Source of the DNA: Longimonas halophila
GTDB taxonomy: Bacteria > Bacteroidota > Rhodothermia > Rhodothermales > Salinibacteraceae
NCBI RefSeq assembly: GCF_002554705.1
Contig: NZ_PDEP01000007.1
Coordinates: 170,767-234,766, forward strand
Direction: 5' to 3'
Length of the DNA stretch: 64,000 bases
Part shown: positions 9,134-18,565 of the stretch, one piece after another
How positions within the stretch are numbered: the stretch's first letter is position 1
Layout: each line of letters starts with the position of its first letter
The notes under the pieces: generated by a model
What the model was told of the DNA's origin: nothing
Databases searched by the model: none
What the model saw: only the letters and a program-made list of their open reading frames with translations
Translations under genes and position numbers: made by a program

Positions 9134-10375
9134 ATGCCTGTATCTGCGCCTCCCCGGTTCGACGTTGACGCCATGCGCGGCGAGTTTCCTGCGCTGCATC
9201 AGTCGGTCTATGAGGATACGCCGCTGGTGTATCTCGACAACGCGGCCACCACGCAGAAGCCGCAGGTTGTGCTCGACCGCATGGCGCGCTACTACGCGCA
9301 CGAAAACAGCAACGTGCACCGGGGCGTCCACAAGCTGAGTCAGGACGCCACCGACGCGTTCGAGGAGGCCCGCCAGTCCGTGGCCGATCTGATCAACGCG
9401 CCCTCCTCCGATCAGGTCATCTTCACGCGCGGCTGCACCGAGTCGCTGAACCTGGTGGCACAGACATTTGCGCGGCCCCAGCTCGGCCCCGACGACACGG
9501 TGGTCGTTACGCACATGGAGCACCACTCTAACATTGTGCCGTGGCAGATGGCCTGCGAGGCCACCGGCGCCACGCTCAAGGTGTGGCCGATCCATGACGA
9601 TGGCACGCTCGACATGGAGGCCGGGCGCCAGCTGCTGGCCGAAGAGACGTTCCTGCTCGCCATGGGGCACGTCTCCAATGCGCTGGGCACGATCCACCCG
9701 GTTGCGTCCATCATTGACACCGCCCACGCCCACGGTGTGCCGGTAGTGATCGACGGCGCGCAGTCGATGGCTCACCTGCCGGTGGATGTGCAGGCGCTGG
9801 ATGCCGATTTCTACGCCTTCTCGGGCCACAAGATGTTCGGGCCCACGGGCATTGGTGTGCTCTACGGGAAATACGACCTGCTCGACGGTCTACCGCCCTA
9901 CCACGGCGGCGGCGACATGATCGACGAGGTATCGTTCGATGGCACCACCTACGCCGACCTGCCGCACCGGCTGGAGGCGGGCACACCGCACATTGCGGGC
10001 GTTATTGGGCTCGGTGCAGCGGCGCGGTTTGTGCGGGAGCTTGACCACGAGGCTGTGCACGCCCACGAAGAGGATGTGCTGCAGTACGCACACGAGCAGC
10101 TTGCAGCCATCGATGGGCTTCGTCTGGTGGGCACCGCACCCGAAAAGACCAGCGTGTGTTCGTTCGTGTTCGACGACATCCACCCGTACGATGCAGGCAC
10201 CATTCTCGACCGCCTGGGTCTTGCCGTTCGCACCGGTCACCACTGCACGCAGCCCCTCATGGAGCGGCTCGACCTGCCCGGTACCATTCGTGCCTCCTTT
10301 GCGCTCTACAACACGCGCCAGGACGTAGACCGTCTTGTGGAGGGCCTCGACCGGGTGCAGACCATGTTTGGGTGA
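9134..10375 (+). CDS. sufS: Cysteine desulfurase SufS (group II)
   Basis: 413 aa, class V aminotransferase fold. The PLP-binding Lys lies in FSGHKMFGPTGIGVLYG near residue 233; the catalytic Cys lies in RTGHHCTQPLMERL near residue 370; LDNAATTQKP and NSNVHRGVHKLS are classic N-terminal SufS segments. It removes sulfur from cysteine as an enzyme-bound persulfide and passes it to SufE, encoded 76 bases downstream. The ATG at 9134 gives the standard N-terminus. Confidence 0.96.
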   Translation: MPVSAPPRFDVDAMRGEFPALHQSVYEDTPLVYLDNAATTQKPQVVLDRMARYYAHENSNVHRGVHKLSQDATDAFEEARQSVADLINAPSSDQVIFTRGCTESLNLVAQTFARPQLGPDDTVVVTHMEHHSNIVPWQMACEATGATLKVWPIHDDGTLDMEAGRQLLAEETFLLAMGHVSNALGTIHPVASIIDTAHAHGVPVVIDGAQSMAHLPVDVQALDADFYAFSGHKMFGPTGIGVLYGKYDLLDGLPPYHGGGDMIDEVSFDGTTYADLPHRLEAGTPHIAGVIGLGAAARFVRELDHEAVHAHEEDVLQYAHEQLAAIDGLRLVGTAPEKTSVCSFVFDDIHPYDAGTILDRLGLAVRTGHHCTQPLMERLDLPGTIRASFALYNTRQDVDRLVEGLDRVQTMFG

Positions 10376-10451
10376 TGCGATGGGATCGCTCTGTGATGCC
10401 TTCCGTTCGCATCCCCCTGAAACCCTGTCTCCCTAACTGCTTGTTTGTATT

Positions 10452-10925
10452 ATGGCTGATGCATCATCGACCATCGATGAGCGGGCTCGCGCCATCGTCG
10501 ATGACTTTTCGCTGTTCGACGACTGGATAGGCCGCTACGAGTATCTGATTGAGATCGGAAAGAAGCTGCCGCCCATGGACGACGCGCTCAAGACTGATGC
10601 TACGCGCATCCACGGGTGCCAGTCGAAGGTGTGGATTCACACCGCACGCGACCGGGACCGCATGACCATGCAGGGCGACAGCGATGCCATGATTACGAAG
10701 GGCCTGGCCGGGCTGCTCATCCGCGTGCTCGACGACCAGCCGCCTGAAGCTGTGCGCGAGGCTGACCTCTCGTTTATCGACGACATTGGGATGCGTGAGC
10801 ACCTGTCCTCCACCCGCAACAACGGCCTACACTCGATGATCGAGCAGATTCGGACGCGCGCCGCCCGCCTCGCCGAATCCGCAGAGCCTGCATCCGACTC
10901 CGCTGTTTCATCCTCCAACGCATAA
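10452..10925 (+). CDS. sufE: Sulfur acceptor SufE
   Basis: 157 aa. The SufE fold is shown by FDDWIGRYEYLIEIGKKLPP and by the persulfide-accepting Cys in RIHGCQSKVWI near residue 57. It takes sulfur from SufS and hands it to SufB, stimulating the desulfurase. The C-terminal 20 residues are Ala/Ser/Asp-rich and probably disordered, a common halophile feature. Only 4 bases separate its stop codon from the next gene, so the two are probably translationally coupled. Confidence 0.95.
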   Translation: MADASSTIDERARAIVDDFSLFDDWIGRYEYLIEIGKKLPPMDDALKTDATRIHGCQSKVWIHTARDRDRMTMQGDSDAMITKGLAGLLIRVLDDQPPEAVREADLSFIDDIGMREHLSSTRNNGLHSMIEQIRTRAARLAESAEPASDSAVSSSNA

Positions 10926-10929
10926 CGCT

Positions 10930-11370
10930 ATGCCCGATACCACGCCCGATACCGACGCCGCTCCTGACACAGCGTCCGACGCCGACGACCCGCGCCTTGA
11001 TGACAGCCGCGAACTGGAGCGCCCGGAGACGCTGCCGGCCCACATGCAAGACGCCCCCGACGAGCACACCGAGCTCTACGAGCGCATCGTGGAGTCGCTC
11101 TCCGACATCTACGACCCCGAGATTCCCGTCAACATCTTTGACCTTGGGCTCATCTACAATATCGACATCCACGACGACGCCCATGTGGATGTGCTCATGA
11201 CGCTGACCGCGCCGAACTGTCCCGCAGCGGGCATCTTGCCGGGTCAGGCCGAAGACGCCGTGCGCCTCACCGAAGGCGTGAAGAGCGTCTACCTGGAGCT
11301 GACGTTCCACCCACCGTTTTCGCCGCAGATGATGTCGGAGGAAGCGCAGTTGGAGCTCGGATTTATGTAG
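10930..11370 (+). CDS. sufT: SufT-like MIP18/DUF59 Fe-S assembly factor
   Basis: 146 aa. An acidic N-terminal tail of about 45 residues is followed by a MIP18/PaaD-like domain: IYDPEIPVNIFDLGLIYNI, then LTAPNCPAAGILPGQ with the conserved Cys, and LTFHPPFSPQMMSEEA at the end. Family members (SufT, PaaD, eukaryotic CIA2) help mature or deliver Fe-S clusters. Its place directly after sufE, 4 bases away, is the usual SUF-operon context and supports the SufT reading over PaaD. Symbol is by context and family. Confidence 0.88.
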   Translation: MPDTTPDTDAAPDTASDADDPRLDDSRELERPETLPAHMQDAPDEHTELYERIVESLSDIYDPEIPVNIFDLGLIYNIDIHDDAHVDVLMTLTAPNCPAAGILPGQAEDAVRLTEGVKSVYLELTFHPPFSPQMMSEEAQLELGFM

Positions 11371-11460
11371 CACCCGGATGTTGAGGCGCTGCTTTGGCGC
11401 TTGCCGCTGTTCTTTTGCATCACTCTGTGCGCGCTCGTGAAGTACGCATCGACCATAACG

Positions 11461-14337
11461 ATGGCCTCCAGCCTGCTCGCCGAAGGGCGCGTGCGCGATG
11501 TGGCGCACATGATTGAGCCGCTGGTGCAGGCCCCACTGGATCAGCAGGCCGATGCTGACGCTCTCGACACGGGCGTAGTGCGGCTGCATGCGCTGTGGGC
11601 GCAGCTGTTGTGCTCTGCCCGCCTGCAGCCCGACGCCGCTCGACGCCACCTGCCGGATGCGGATGCCGACCTGTCGGCACACCCGCCGCGTGTGCAGGCC
11701 GAGGTAGCGCTGTGGCGCGGCTGGACCGACGTACTTCGCGGCACCACCAACGACGTGCTGGCGCGCGGTCTGGCTCATCTCGACCGAGCCGACCGACACT
11801 TTGAGGCGCTTGCCCATCGGCCCGGACGCTGCTGGGTGCATCTGGGGCAGGCCCAGGCGTACTTCGCGCTCGACGAGTACGACCTGATGCGCCATGCACT
11901 GGGGGAAGCCCAGGCGCTCGGGCGTCCGCACATTGACCGTCTGGCGCAGTGCTGGCTGCACGACATGTATGCTCCGGCACTGCGGTTTCAGGGACAGTAT
12001 GCCGAGGCCGAGGCTCACGCCACAGCGTTGAAGTCGATCGCGCATCAGCTCAATCACACCCGCTGGGTGGGGCATGCCCAGGCGCAAGAGGCAGCCCTCG
12101 CCTACGACACCGGGGCACCGCCCGAGGTGATTATCGAGCGCGCCACCACGGCAGAGACGCGCCTCCAGGGGGCCACCAACTGCCGTCCGTATCCGCTCCT
12201 GGCGGCGTATCATGCGCACATTGGTGCCCTGCTACGGGCCGCGCGGTGGGACGAAGCCCACGCATGCATTGCCGATGCCCTTACCGCGATGCAAGGCTAT
12301 GCGCTGGGCGAGGCGCATCTGCATTCGCTCTACGTGCGCCTGGCGCTGCGCCGTGGCACCATCGAACGGGCGCGCACCCAGCTCGATGAGGTGATGGAGC
12401 GGGCCGAGCGCTTACCACACGGACTGCAACGCTCTCACCTGGCGCTGATGCGTGCCGAGGTGGCCCGCCGCGCCGGCGATACCGATACCGCCCAGACGTG
12501 GCGGGAACGCGCCCACCAGAATGCGCGCGAAACGGGGCACCGCGGCAATCAGGTGCGGGCGCTCCTTGCCCAGACCCAGGGCGCTGCCGAGGCGGGTGAC
12601 ATTGTGCGGGCTCAGGCGCACCTCCGAGACGCCGAGGCCTTTGCAGGCTACCGATCGGTGCTGCCCATGGCAGCCCGGTGGAGTGCCAGCGAAGCGGCCC
12701 TGGCAGTCGCCCAGGCCGAGCAGTCGGGCGATGCGCAGGCGGCGCGCCATGCCGCTGAGCAGTACGCCCAGGCACACACCGCCTACCGGTTGAGTGGCGA
12801 TGCCTTGCGCGTGGCTCAGATGGCCCTCCATGCGGCCACAATTATGCCAGAGGCCGACCGGCTGCCCGCACTGCGTCCCATGCTGGCGGATGCGAACGCT
12901 ACAATGGCCCGGTGCGAGCGCCCCGATCAGGCCAACCAGCTTCACGCCTTGCTCAACGACTGGCCCGCCTACGACCCCACCGATACCACGTCGTGGGGCA
13001 CGCTGTTGAGCACCGCATTGGCCGAGGCCCCGCCCGAACACGCCAGCGTCACCGCAGCGTGCACCACGCTGCTTCAGGCGCATCCGCAGGTAGATGGCGT
13101 GCGCATCCAGTATCGTCCGCGCCACGCCCAAGCGCAATGCATGGTGGCCGACCAGGGCACACTCAGCGGCGCATCGGTTACCGCGCTGCACTACCCGGCC
13201 CCGTCCGATGCGCGGCTCACCCTCACCTACGCCGCCGATGGCCCGCTCCCCGACGTGACCGAGGCGCTCCGCCCGTATCTGCCGATGCTGCTTATGGCGC
13301 TCGACCGGGCTCCTACGCCATCTTCTCCCTCTACTACACCCACAGGCGCTCGCTTTCCGGATGCTTTTGTCGCCGAAAGCGCGCCCATGCAGGCCCTCAA
13401 GCAGCGCATCGAACAGATCGGGGCCAGTCACAGTCCCGTGCTTGTAACTGGTGCGCCCGGCGTGGGCAAAACGATGGTAGCACGCGCCGTACACGCCGTA
13501 AGCGAGCGCCGCACCGGGCCACTCCACGTTGTAGAACGCACCAGCATACAGCCCCGTGACTGGGCTGCGCATCTCTTTGGACACGTACACAGCGGCACCT
13601 ACACGCCTGGTGTACTCGACAAGGCGGAAGGCGGATCGGTGCTCCTGAAGGCTGTGCACCGGCTCCCGCAGGCCGTGCACGAACAGCTCCTGCGCATGCT
13701 CAACACCGACTGTGTGTTTCCGGTGGGAAGCGACACCTGCCGCTCGGTCGACATTCGCTTGCTGGCCACCACGCCCAGCGACGCCACCACGCGCCCCGCC
13801 GATGCGATGCCTGCTGCGTTGGCCCACCGCCTGGGCATCATCACACTGCGGGTGCCGCCGTTGCGCGAGCGCCGCGCCGACATTCCAGTGCTCGTGCAGC
13901 GCGTACTCGACGAGCAGCGCACGCCCCAGACCCCGCTGGTGACCATCACGCAGCACGCCCTGGATGCCCTGCTGGCGTATGACTGGCCCGGCAACGTGCG
14001 ACAGCTTCGCAACGAAGTCGAACGCGCGTATCAGTCTGTGCGCAGCGAGCCCGCGCCTCAGATTACGGTGGATGCACTGGCTGCGCCGCTCCGCGAAGCC
14101 CGTACGCAGCACAGCAATGGGACCTCCCATCCCTACGACACGCTCTTGAACGACGATACTGTTGCACTTAGCGCCGTTCTGGCGCAGACCGAAAAAGCGG
14201 CGATCGAGCACGTGTTGCGGGCACACGACGGCCACATTTCAGCTTCTGCCCAGGCCCTGGGCATCTCGCGACAAGGGCTATACAAGAAAATGAAACGCCT
14301 GGACATCGACGCCGATGCCGCGGTGTCGTCTTCGTAA
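11461..14337 (+). CDS. NtrC/Fis-like regulator with degenerate AAA+ domain, suf-linked
   Basis: 958 aa from the ATG at 11461 (a TTG 60 bases upstream is possible). Residues 1-480 are Ala-rich TPR-like helices; about 515-620 looks GAF-like; 640-870 resembles the sigma-54 activator AAA+ domain, with Walker A GAPGVGKT near 664, VDIRLLATT (sensor I) and RVPPLRERRADIPVL; a Fis-type helix-turn-helix (ISASAQALGISRQGLYKKMKR) ends the protein. The sigma-54 contact loop GAFTGA is replaced by GTYTPG near 712, and Walker B reads GSVLLKAV instead of GTLFLDEI, losing both acids. It is therefore unlikely to drive sigma-54 transcription and may act as a DNA-bound sensor. It follows sufT by 90 bases and may control or respond to Fe-S status. 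Confidence 0.85.
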   Translation: MASSLLAEGRVRDVAHMIEPLVQAPLDQQADADALDTGVVRLHALWAQLLCSARLQPDAARRHLPDADADLSAHPPRVQAEVALWRGWTDVLRGTTNDVLARGLAHLDRADRHFEALAHRPGRCWVHLGQAQAYFALDEYDLMRHALGEAQALGRPHIDRLAQCWLHDMYAPALRFQGQYAEAEAHATALKSIAHQLNHTRWVGHAQAQEAALAYDTGAPPEVIIERATTAETRLQGATNCRPYPLLAAYHAHIGALLRAARWDEAHACIADALTAMQGYALGEAHLHSLYVRLALRRGTIERARTQLDEVMERAERLPHGLQRSHLALMRAEVARRAGDTDTAQTWRERAHQNARETGHRGNQVRALLAQTQGAAEAGDIVRAQAHLRDAEAFAGYRSVLPMAARWSASEAALAVAQAEQSGDAQAARHAAEQYAQAHTAYRLSGDALRVAQMALHAATIMPEADRLPALRPMLADANATMARCERPDQANQLHALLNDWPAYDPTDTTSWGTLLSTALAEAPPEHASVTAACTTLLQAHPQVDGVRIQYRPRHAQAQCMVADQGTLSGASVTALHYPAPSDARLTLTYAADGPLPDVTEALRPYLPMLLMALDRAPTPSSPSTTPTGARFPDAFVAESAPMQALKQRIEQIGASHSPVLVTGAPGVGKTMVARAVHAVSERRTGPLHVVERTSIQPRDWAAHLFGHVHSGTYTPGVLDKAEGGSVLLKAVHRLPQAVHEQLLRMLNTDCVFPVGSDTCRSVDIRLLATTPSDATTRPADAMPAALAHRLGIITLRVPPLRERRADIPVLVQRVLDEQRTPQTPLVTITQHALDALLAYDWPGNVRQLRNEVERAYQSVRSEPAPQITVDALAAPLREARTQHSNGTSHPYDTLLNDDTVALSAVLAQTEKAAIEHVLRAHDGHISASAQALGISRQGLYKKMKRLDIDADAAVSSS

Positions 14338-14369
14338 CCCACTGTTTTCGTAGTACCCTGCTCCCGTTT

Positions 14370-14738
14370 ATGATACGTTTAGACCATGCCTCCATCATGA
14401 CCGCTGCGCTCGACGAGGCCATCGACTTCTATGTGGATGTGCTCGGGCTTACGCTGCGCGTGGTCGAAGACGATCCCATCCGAGAGGGGCGCCGCCGTGC
14501 CATGCTTACCGATGACGACGGGCAGGACATCCTCGAAATCATGGAGGTCACAGAGATGGAGCACCCCACCGTGCCCGGACGCGGCGGTATCCACCACCTT
14601 GGCTTTGCGCTGCCCTCAGACGCCTGGCACGCGCTGCGTAGCCGACTGGATGCAGAGGCCTATCCGTATCAGGAGCAGGAGAACCGCCTGTTCGTGCGGG
14701 ATGCAGACGGCCTGGTGCTCGAAATCGAACCGCGATAG
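14370..14738 (+). CDS. VOC/glyoxalase superfamily protein
   Basis: 122 aa, one VOC domain of two beta-alpha-beta3 units. LDHASIM at the start, GGIHHLGFAL in the middle and VLEIEPR at the end supply the usual His, His and Glu metal ligands. Family members include glyoxalase I, methylmalonyl-CoA epimerase and dioxygenases; the sequence does not choose between them. It starts 32 bases after the regulator on the same strand, so it may share that transcript. Confidence 0.8.
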   Translation: MIRLDHASIMTAALDEAIDFYVDVLGLTLRVVEDDPIREGRRRAMLTDDDGQDILEIMEVTEMEHPTVPGRGGIHHLGFALPSDAWHALRSRLDAEAYPYQEQENRLFVRDADGLVLEIEPR

Positions 14739-14783
14739 CCACCTGCAGCGGGCTTACTCACACCACCCCGTGCAATTCTTACA

Positions 14784-14818
14784 AGCCCCGTCTTGGGCCC
14801 TCTCTCGTTCAAGGGGCT
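14784..14818 (-). terminator. Possible terminator between convergent VOC and AI-2E genes
   Basis: AGCCCC (14784-14789) pairs with GGGGCT (14813-14818), extended by CTTG/CAAG with a two-base bulge. No clean U-tract on either side, so termination strength is doubtful. Confidence 0.35.
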
Positions 14819-14860
14819 GCCAAAAGAAATGCCGTCGATCCAGACCCGTGTGCCCGTGTG

Positions 14861-16102
14861 TTAGCTGCTACTCGAATCGGACGGTTCTTGGGGGGTTGAG
14901 GACTCCTTCGTGATGGACTCGTGCGTATCGCTCTCAGCAAAAGGCGGTGCAGCCGCCTTCCGGGCCGCGCTCCGCTCCGCCTCCATACGGTCGATGCGCG
15001 AGGGAATCTCGCTGATGCGGCGTGCCAGCGGTCCCTTGCGTTCTTCCCGGTCAGTGGGCATGCGTCCGAGCAAGAAGCCCAGCGGCTTGAGCGAATCGAC
15101 CTCATCGCATACGACCTTGAGGATTGCCCCCATCGGGATAAACAGGATCATACCTGCAAGGCCCCAGATCTGAGCGCCCACGAAGAGCAGAAATAGCGTG
15201 ACCATCGCATTCATGCTCACCTGGCTGCCGACAATAGTGGGTGTGAACAGGTTGCTTTCAAAGAGCTGGATCACGTAGAATCCGCCCAGTACCAACAGCG
15301 GATAGATGAGGGAGTCCATGGTGAGCAGGGCGTAGAGCACCGGCAAGATGGATCCGAAGATGGGTCCTAAGAACGGAACGACGTTGAGCATGGCAGCGAA
15401 CACGCCAAAGAACAGAGCGTGATCAACGCCGATGGTGAGCAGCAGCAACGAATTGAGTATCGCCAGAATGCAAATCACGATCAGCACGCCGGTGATGTAG
15501 CGCTGCACGACCTGCTTTACCTTTGCAATGGTTGCCGCGACCCGCTCTACGCGGGCCGGATTGCCTGCGCCAAATGCCTGAAGCAGAAAGTCGCGCAGGA
15601 AGGTACGTCCAATAAGCACAAAGAAGATGAACACCGGCACCAGCAACGCCGCAGTGATGGTACTGGCCGCCCCTGCCAGTCCGCGAACCAGGTTTGTGGC
15701 GTTATCGCCTACATAGCCAATGGCGGTGGTGCCCAGCGTGCGGAAGTCGATCAGATTGCCAATCCCAAGCTGCGCAGCCAGCGGCTCGATGCTGGCCATC
15801 ATCTCCTCGATACGCGTGCGAATCAGATCAACATCCTCGACGAACGAGGCAAGCTGCATATAGAAGAAGAATCCGATTCCTACCAGTGCCGCTACAGCTA
15901 GCGTGAGCGTGAGCAGAGCCGCCACCACGCGCGGGATGCCGTGGCGCTCCAGGCGTGCACTCACAGGCGTTAGCAGAATGCCCAGGAACCCGGCAAACAG
16001 CAGTGGGATCAGTGTGGACTTGGCCACGACCATGACGTACACGGTAAGCACGCCCCCAGCCAGGGCCACAGTGTACTTGGCATACCACGGGTACGTATCC
16101 AT
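14861..16102 (-). CDS. AI-2E family transporter/exporter (PF01594-type)
   Basis: 413 aa from the ATG at 16102; a TTG six codons upstream is less likely. The protein has about eight predicted helices: two pairs near the N-terminus (AKYTVALAGGVLTVYVMVV, then TLIPLLFAGFLGILLTPV), a soluble segment of about 70 residues (EDVDLIRTRIEEM), then further helices including VPFLGPIFGSILPVLYALL and GLAGMILFIPMGAILKVV, typical of the YdiK/TqsA/PerM family. The C-terminal 60 residues are charged and Ser-rich. Members are implicated in autoinducer-2 export or Na+/H+ antiport; the substrate here is unknown. Confidence 0.85.
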   Translation of the reverse strand: MDTYPWYAKYTVALAGGVLTVYVMVVAKSTLIPLLFAGFLGILLTPVSARLERHGIPRVVAALLTLTLAVAALVGIGFFFYMQLASFVEDVDLIRTRIEEMMASIEPLAAQLGIGNLIDFRTLGTTAIGYVGDNATNLVRGLAGAASTITAALLVPVFIFFVLIGRTFLRDFLLQAFGAGNPARVERVAATIAKVKQVVQRYITGVLIVICILAILNSLLLLTIGVDHALFFGVFAAMLNVVPFLGPIFGSILPVLYALLTMDSLIYPLLVLGGFYVIQLFESNLFTPTIVGSQVSMNAMVTLFLLFVGAQIWGLAGMILFIPMGAILKVVCDEVDSLKPLGFLLGRMPTDREERKGPLARRISEIPSRIDRMEAERSAARKAAAPPFAESDTHESITKESSTPQEPSDSSSS

Positions 16103-16211
16103 CGTGCAGAGGCGGGCCAATCAGAGAGGGTGCATGAGAAGCAGCGTATGGGGCCTCCAAACGAAGATAGCAGGGGATGGTTGCGCGAAGCAACGCGTGC
16201 AACGGCTCAAC

Positions 16212-17567
16212 TCATCGGTTCGGAGCGGCAGGCGCAGTGCCCGATGCCGAGTCGGCTTCTGGCGTGGGCGTTGCCATTCCGGCAGCCGGTGGCTGTGCCG
16301 CAGGGGCGTTGCCTTCTTCGCGCGCTCGGGCCTCTTCTTCGCGAGCCAGCGTGATGGCCTGGTCGGCGCGCTCGTAGTACGGCGAGTCTTCGCCTACGAT
16401 GCGCTTCACTTCTTCAAACTCAGCAACGGCCTCATCCACCCGGCCAATATACAACTGCATGATGCCCTTGTTAAAGCGCGCCTGAAAGTGGTCGGGGTCT
16501 TCCTCCAGCACCCGGTTGATCTGCTCCACGCCCCGCATGGGCGCATTCGTCTGCAGCATGGCCGTGGCCATGTCGGTGCGCACGTCCAGGTTGTTCGGCT
16601 CTTGCTCAAGCACGCGCTCGTACGCATCAACGACATGCGGGGCCACCTGCCCAATGGCGTTCGAGGTATTGCCCTGACCGAGCTGCTCCATCCAGCTGTA
16701 GAGCAGATCGCCCGTGCGGCGCCACGCATCGGGATCGCCGGAGTCTTCCGCCATTGTTTTTTGCACTTGAGCCGCCCGTCCCAGATGCCCAGCACCAATG
16801 TAGGCATTCACGACCTCCTGCTGAATCGTCTGTCGCATAATGCCCTCTTCGCTCTCCGCGGCTTCGCGGAGCGAGTCAACCTGAGCGGCCATGGATTCGC
16901 TGACCTCGGGACTATACTGGTCGATGAGCGCATCGACGGTGGCGGGGTCTGCGGTAGCTGGCGCGTTGCCTGCGTTTGGCGTGCCAGGGGCTGCTCCGCT
17001 TTGCTGCCCAATGTTATCTCCGGCGTTGCGCTCCGCGGCCGTACGCGCTAACGGGTCGCCCGCCCGTTCGCTGAAGAGCGTGGCCAGAAACAGCGCCGCA
17101 ATCACCACCACGGCCCCGCCCACAAGCCACGCGAGCTTACGATTGATCGCCGACTCGTCGATCGCCTCCGACTCCGACGCCTCGTCATCGCGCTCACCGG
17201 ATGCGGCAGCGTCGGCTCCCGCTGGCAGATTGGCCGCCACCGGACGCGTCCCTTCTGTAGCAGGCGGACGGTCTGCACCAGCGCGTGGTGTGCCGCACTG
17301 ACTGCAGAACTTGTCGCCGGGCGCAAATGCAGTTCCGCACTCCGTGCAGTACGCCGCTCCGTTTGAGGCCGGTTCGGCTGCTTCTTCAGGCGTGTTGGCT
17401 TTGGGTGCGTTGCCGTCAGGCGGCGTGGCGTCGGCGCGTTCTGCATCCGAGTTGGGGGGAGGCGACGCATCGTCGTTGCCCGCGAGGGTATGTCCACACA
17501 ACGGACAGGCGCCCGCATCGGGGGGAATGAGTGCGCCGCACGAAGGACAGGGTACATCAGAGGCCAT
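16212..17567 (-). CDS. Zinc-ribbon, single-pass membrane, TPR protein
   Basis: 451 aa. Two zinc ribbons form the cytoplasmic N-terminus: CPSCGALI...CPLCGHTL (residues 7-26) and YCTECGTAF...FCSQCGTPR (about 73-95). A membrane helix (LAWLVGGAVVVIAALFLATLF) lies near residue 150; the rest is periplasmic, with TPR-like helices (DAYERVLEQEPNNLDVRTDMATAML, HFQARFNKGIMQLYIGRVDEAVAEFEEV) and a Pro/Ala-rich tail. The architecture suggests a scaffold linking cytoplasmic and periplasmic partners. Start is ATG 17567. No specific function is recognised. Confidence 0.8.
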   Translation of the reverse strand: MASDVPCPSCGALIPPDAGACPLCGHTLAGNDDASPPPNSDAERADATPPDGNAPKANTPEEAAEPASNGAAYCTECGTAFAPGDKFCSQCGTPRAGADRPPATEGTRPVAANLPAGADAAASGERDDEASESEAIDESAINRKLAWLVGGAVVVIAALFLATLFSERAGDPLARTAAERNAGDNIGQQSGAAPGTPNAGNAPATADPATVDALIDQYSPEVSESMAAQVDSLREAAESEEGIMRQTIQQEVVNAYIGAGHLGRAAQVQKTMAEDSGDPDAWRRTGDLLYSWMEQLGQGNTSNAIGQVAPHVVDAYERVLEQEPNNLDVRTDMATAMLQTNAPMRGVEQINRVLEEDPDHFQARFNKGIMQLYIGRVDEAVAEFEEVKRIVGEDSPYYERADQAITLAREEEARAREEGNAPAAQPPAAGMATPTPEADSASGTAPAAPNR

Positions 17568-17705
17568 GACAAGAGCCGGGTCGAGGGCAAGCGTAGACGA
17601 ATCCCAGTGAATCCACCGGGGTAAGGAAAAACGACCCGCGCATCCCCTTGATTCCGAATGTTGTGCAAATCCGCCCCCTACAGCCTATTCTATGGGCTCG
17701 ATGGG

Positions 17706-18431
17706 CTAAAACTGGAAGGAAACGCCAATCATGGGAATGAGCATCGTCGTGTTGGATTGGCGGACCTGGGGGTTGTCAGGGTTGTAGCCGTCGCTAATGT
17801 CGAGGTACTCGGCTTCGCGGCCCCACATGTACTGAAGTCCCAGCTTGAGATAGATGGCTCTGAAGCTGTTCTGCTCACTACCTGGGTTTCCCTGAGCCAC
17901 GCGGATGTGCACACCTGCGGCTCCGCCGGCACTTAGCGCAAAGTCATCGAAGTTGCGCGAACTGGCAATCGTTTCGTCTTCGCGTCGCTCGTCTTGCACG
18001 CGGGTGTCGGTGAACAGGTATTTGAAGCCAAAGAGCCCTTCCGCATAGGGGCGCACCAGACCTTCGCGCGGCTGTAACCGAAGCACCAGGTGCGGCTGTA
18101 CAATGGTGTTGGTCGTAATCACATCAACGCGCACACCCGGGATCGTCTCGCTAAAGGGAGCTTTTCGTGTGTTCCGCCCAAAGGCAAAGACCGAAAAGTC
18201 GATGCCGACCCCTACAGGCGAGTTCGGAAATTCTGCTCCAATGTACACATTGCCGCCATAGCCGAGATTGTTCGTGTTCTCGTTGAAGTCTCCTGTTGGA
18301 ATGCCTAACCCAAAACTGAGACTCCCTTGCCCCGTGATGGAGGCGTCCGTTTGATTCTGGGCATGGACCGATGGATAGCTCCCCCCGATAAGCATGATAA
18401 CGAACAGAAATGAGGTAAGTCGATGCATCAT
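17706..18431 (-). CDS. Outer-membrane beta-barrel protein
   Basis: 241 aa with a signal peptide (MMHRLTSFLFVIMLIGG ... VHAQ, cleavage near residue 25). The mature protein has alternating hydrophobic strands (GSLSFGLGIPTGDF, YGGNVYIGAEF, GVGIDFSVFAFG) and ends in GVSFQF with a terminal Phe, the BAM recognition pattern of outer-membrane barrels. Length fits an 8-10 strand barrel. No ligand or function is evident. Either of two adjacent Met codons could start it. Confidence 0.8.
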   Translation of the reverse strand: MMHRLTSFLFVIMLIGGSYPSVHAQNQTDASITGQGSLSFGLGIPTGDFNENTNNLGYGGNVYIGAEFPNSPVGVGIDFSVFAFGRNTRKAPFSETIPGVRVDVITTNTIVQPHLVLRLQPREGLVRPYAEGLFGFKYLFTDTRVQDERREDETIASSRNFDDFALSAGGAAGVHIRVAQGNPGSEQNSFRAIYLKLGLQYMWGREAEYLDISDGYNPDNPQVRQSNTTMLIPMIGVSFQF

Positions 18432-18565
18432 AGCAAACTGGAAGAAGCTGATATTGGGTAGCGACGTGCGTCAGTGACCGGGTGTGATAGGCCGGATGCC
18501 GACTGATTCCTCATTTCTACGTGCGTAGGGCAATGGGCGCAGCGGACAAAAGCAGGGCACGGGCT

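Noticed and set aside
12412..14235. 607-aa open frame antisense to the suf-linked regulator
   Set aside because: No recognisable domain; the plus-strand frame has Walker A and an HTH.
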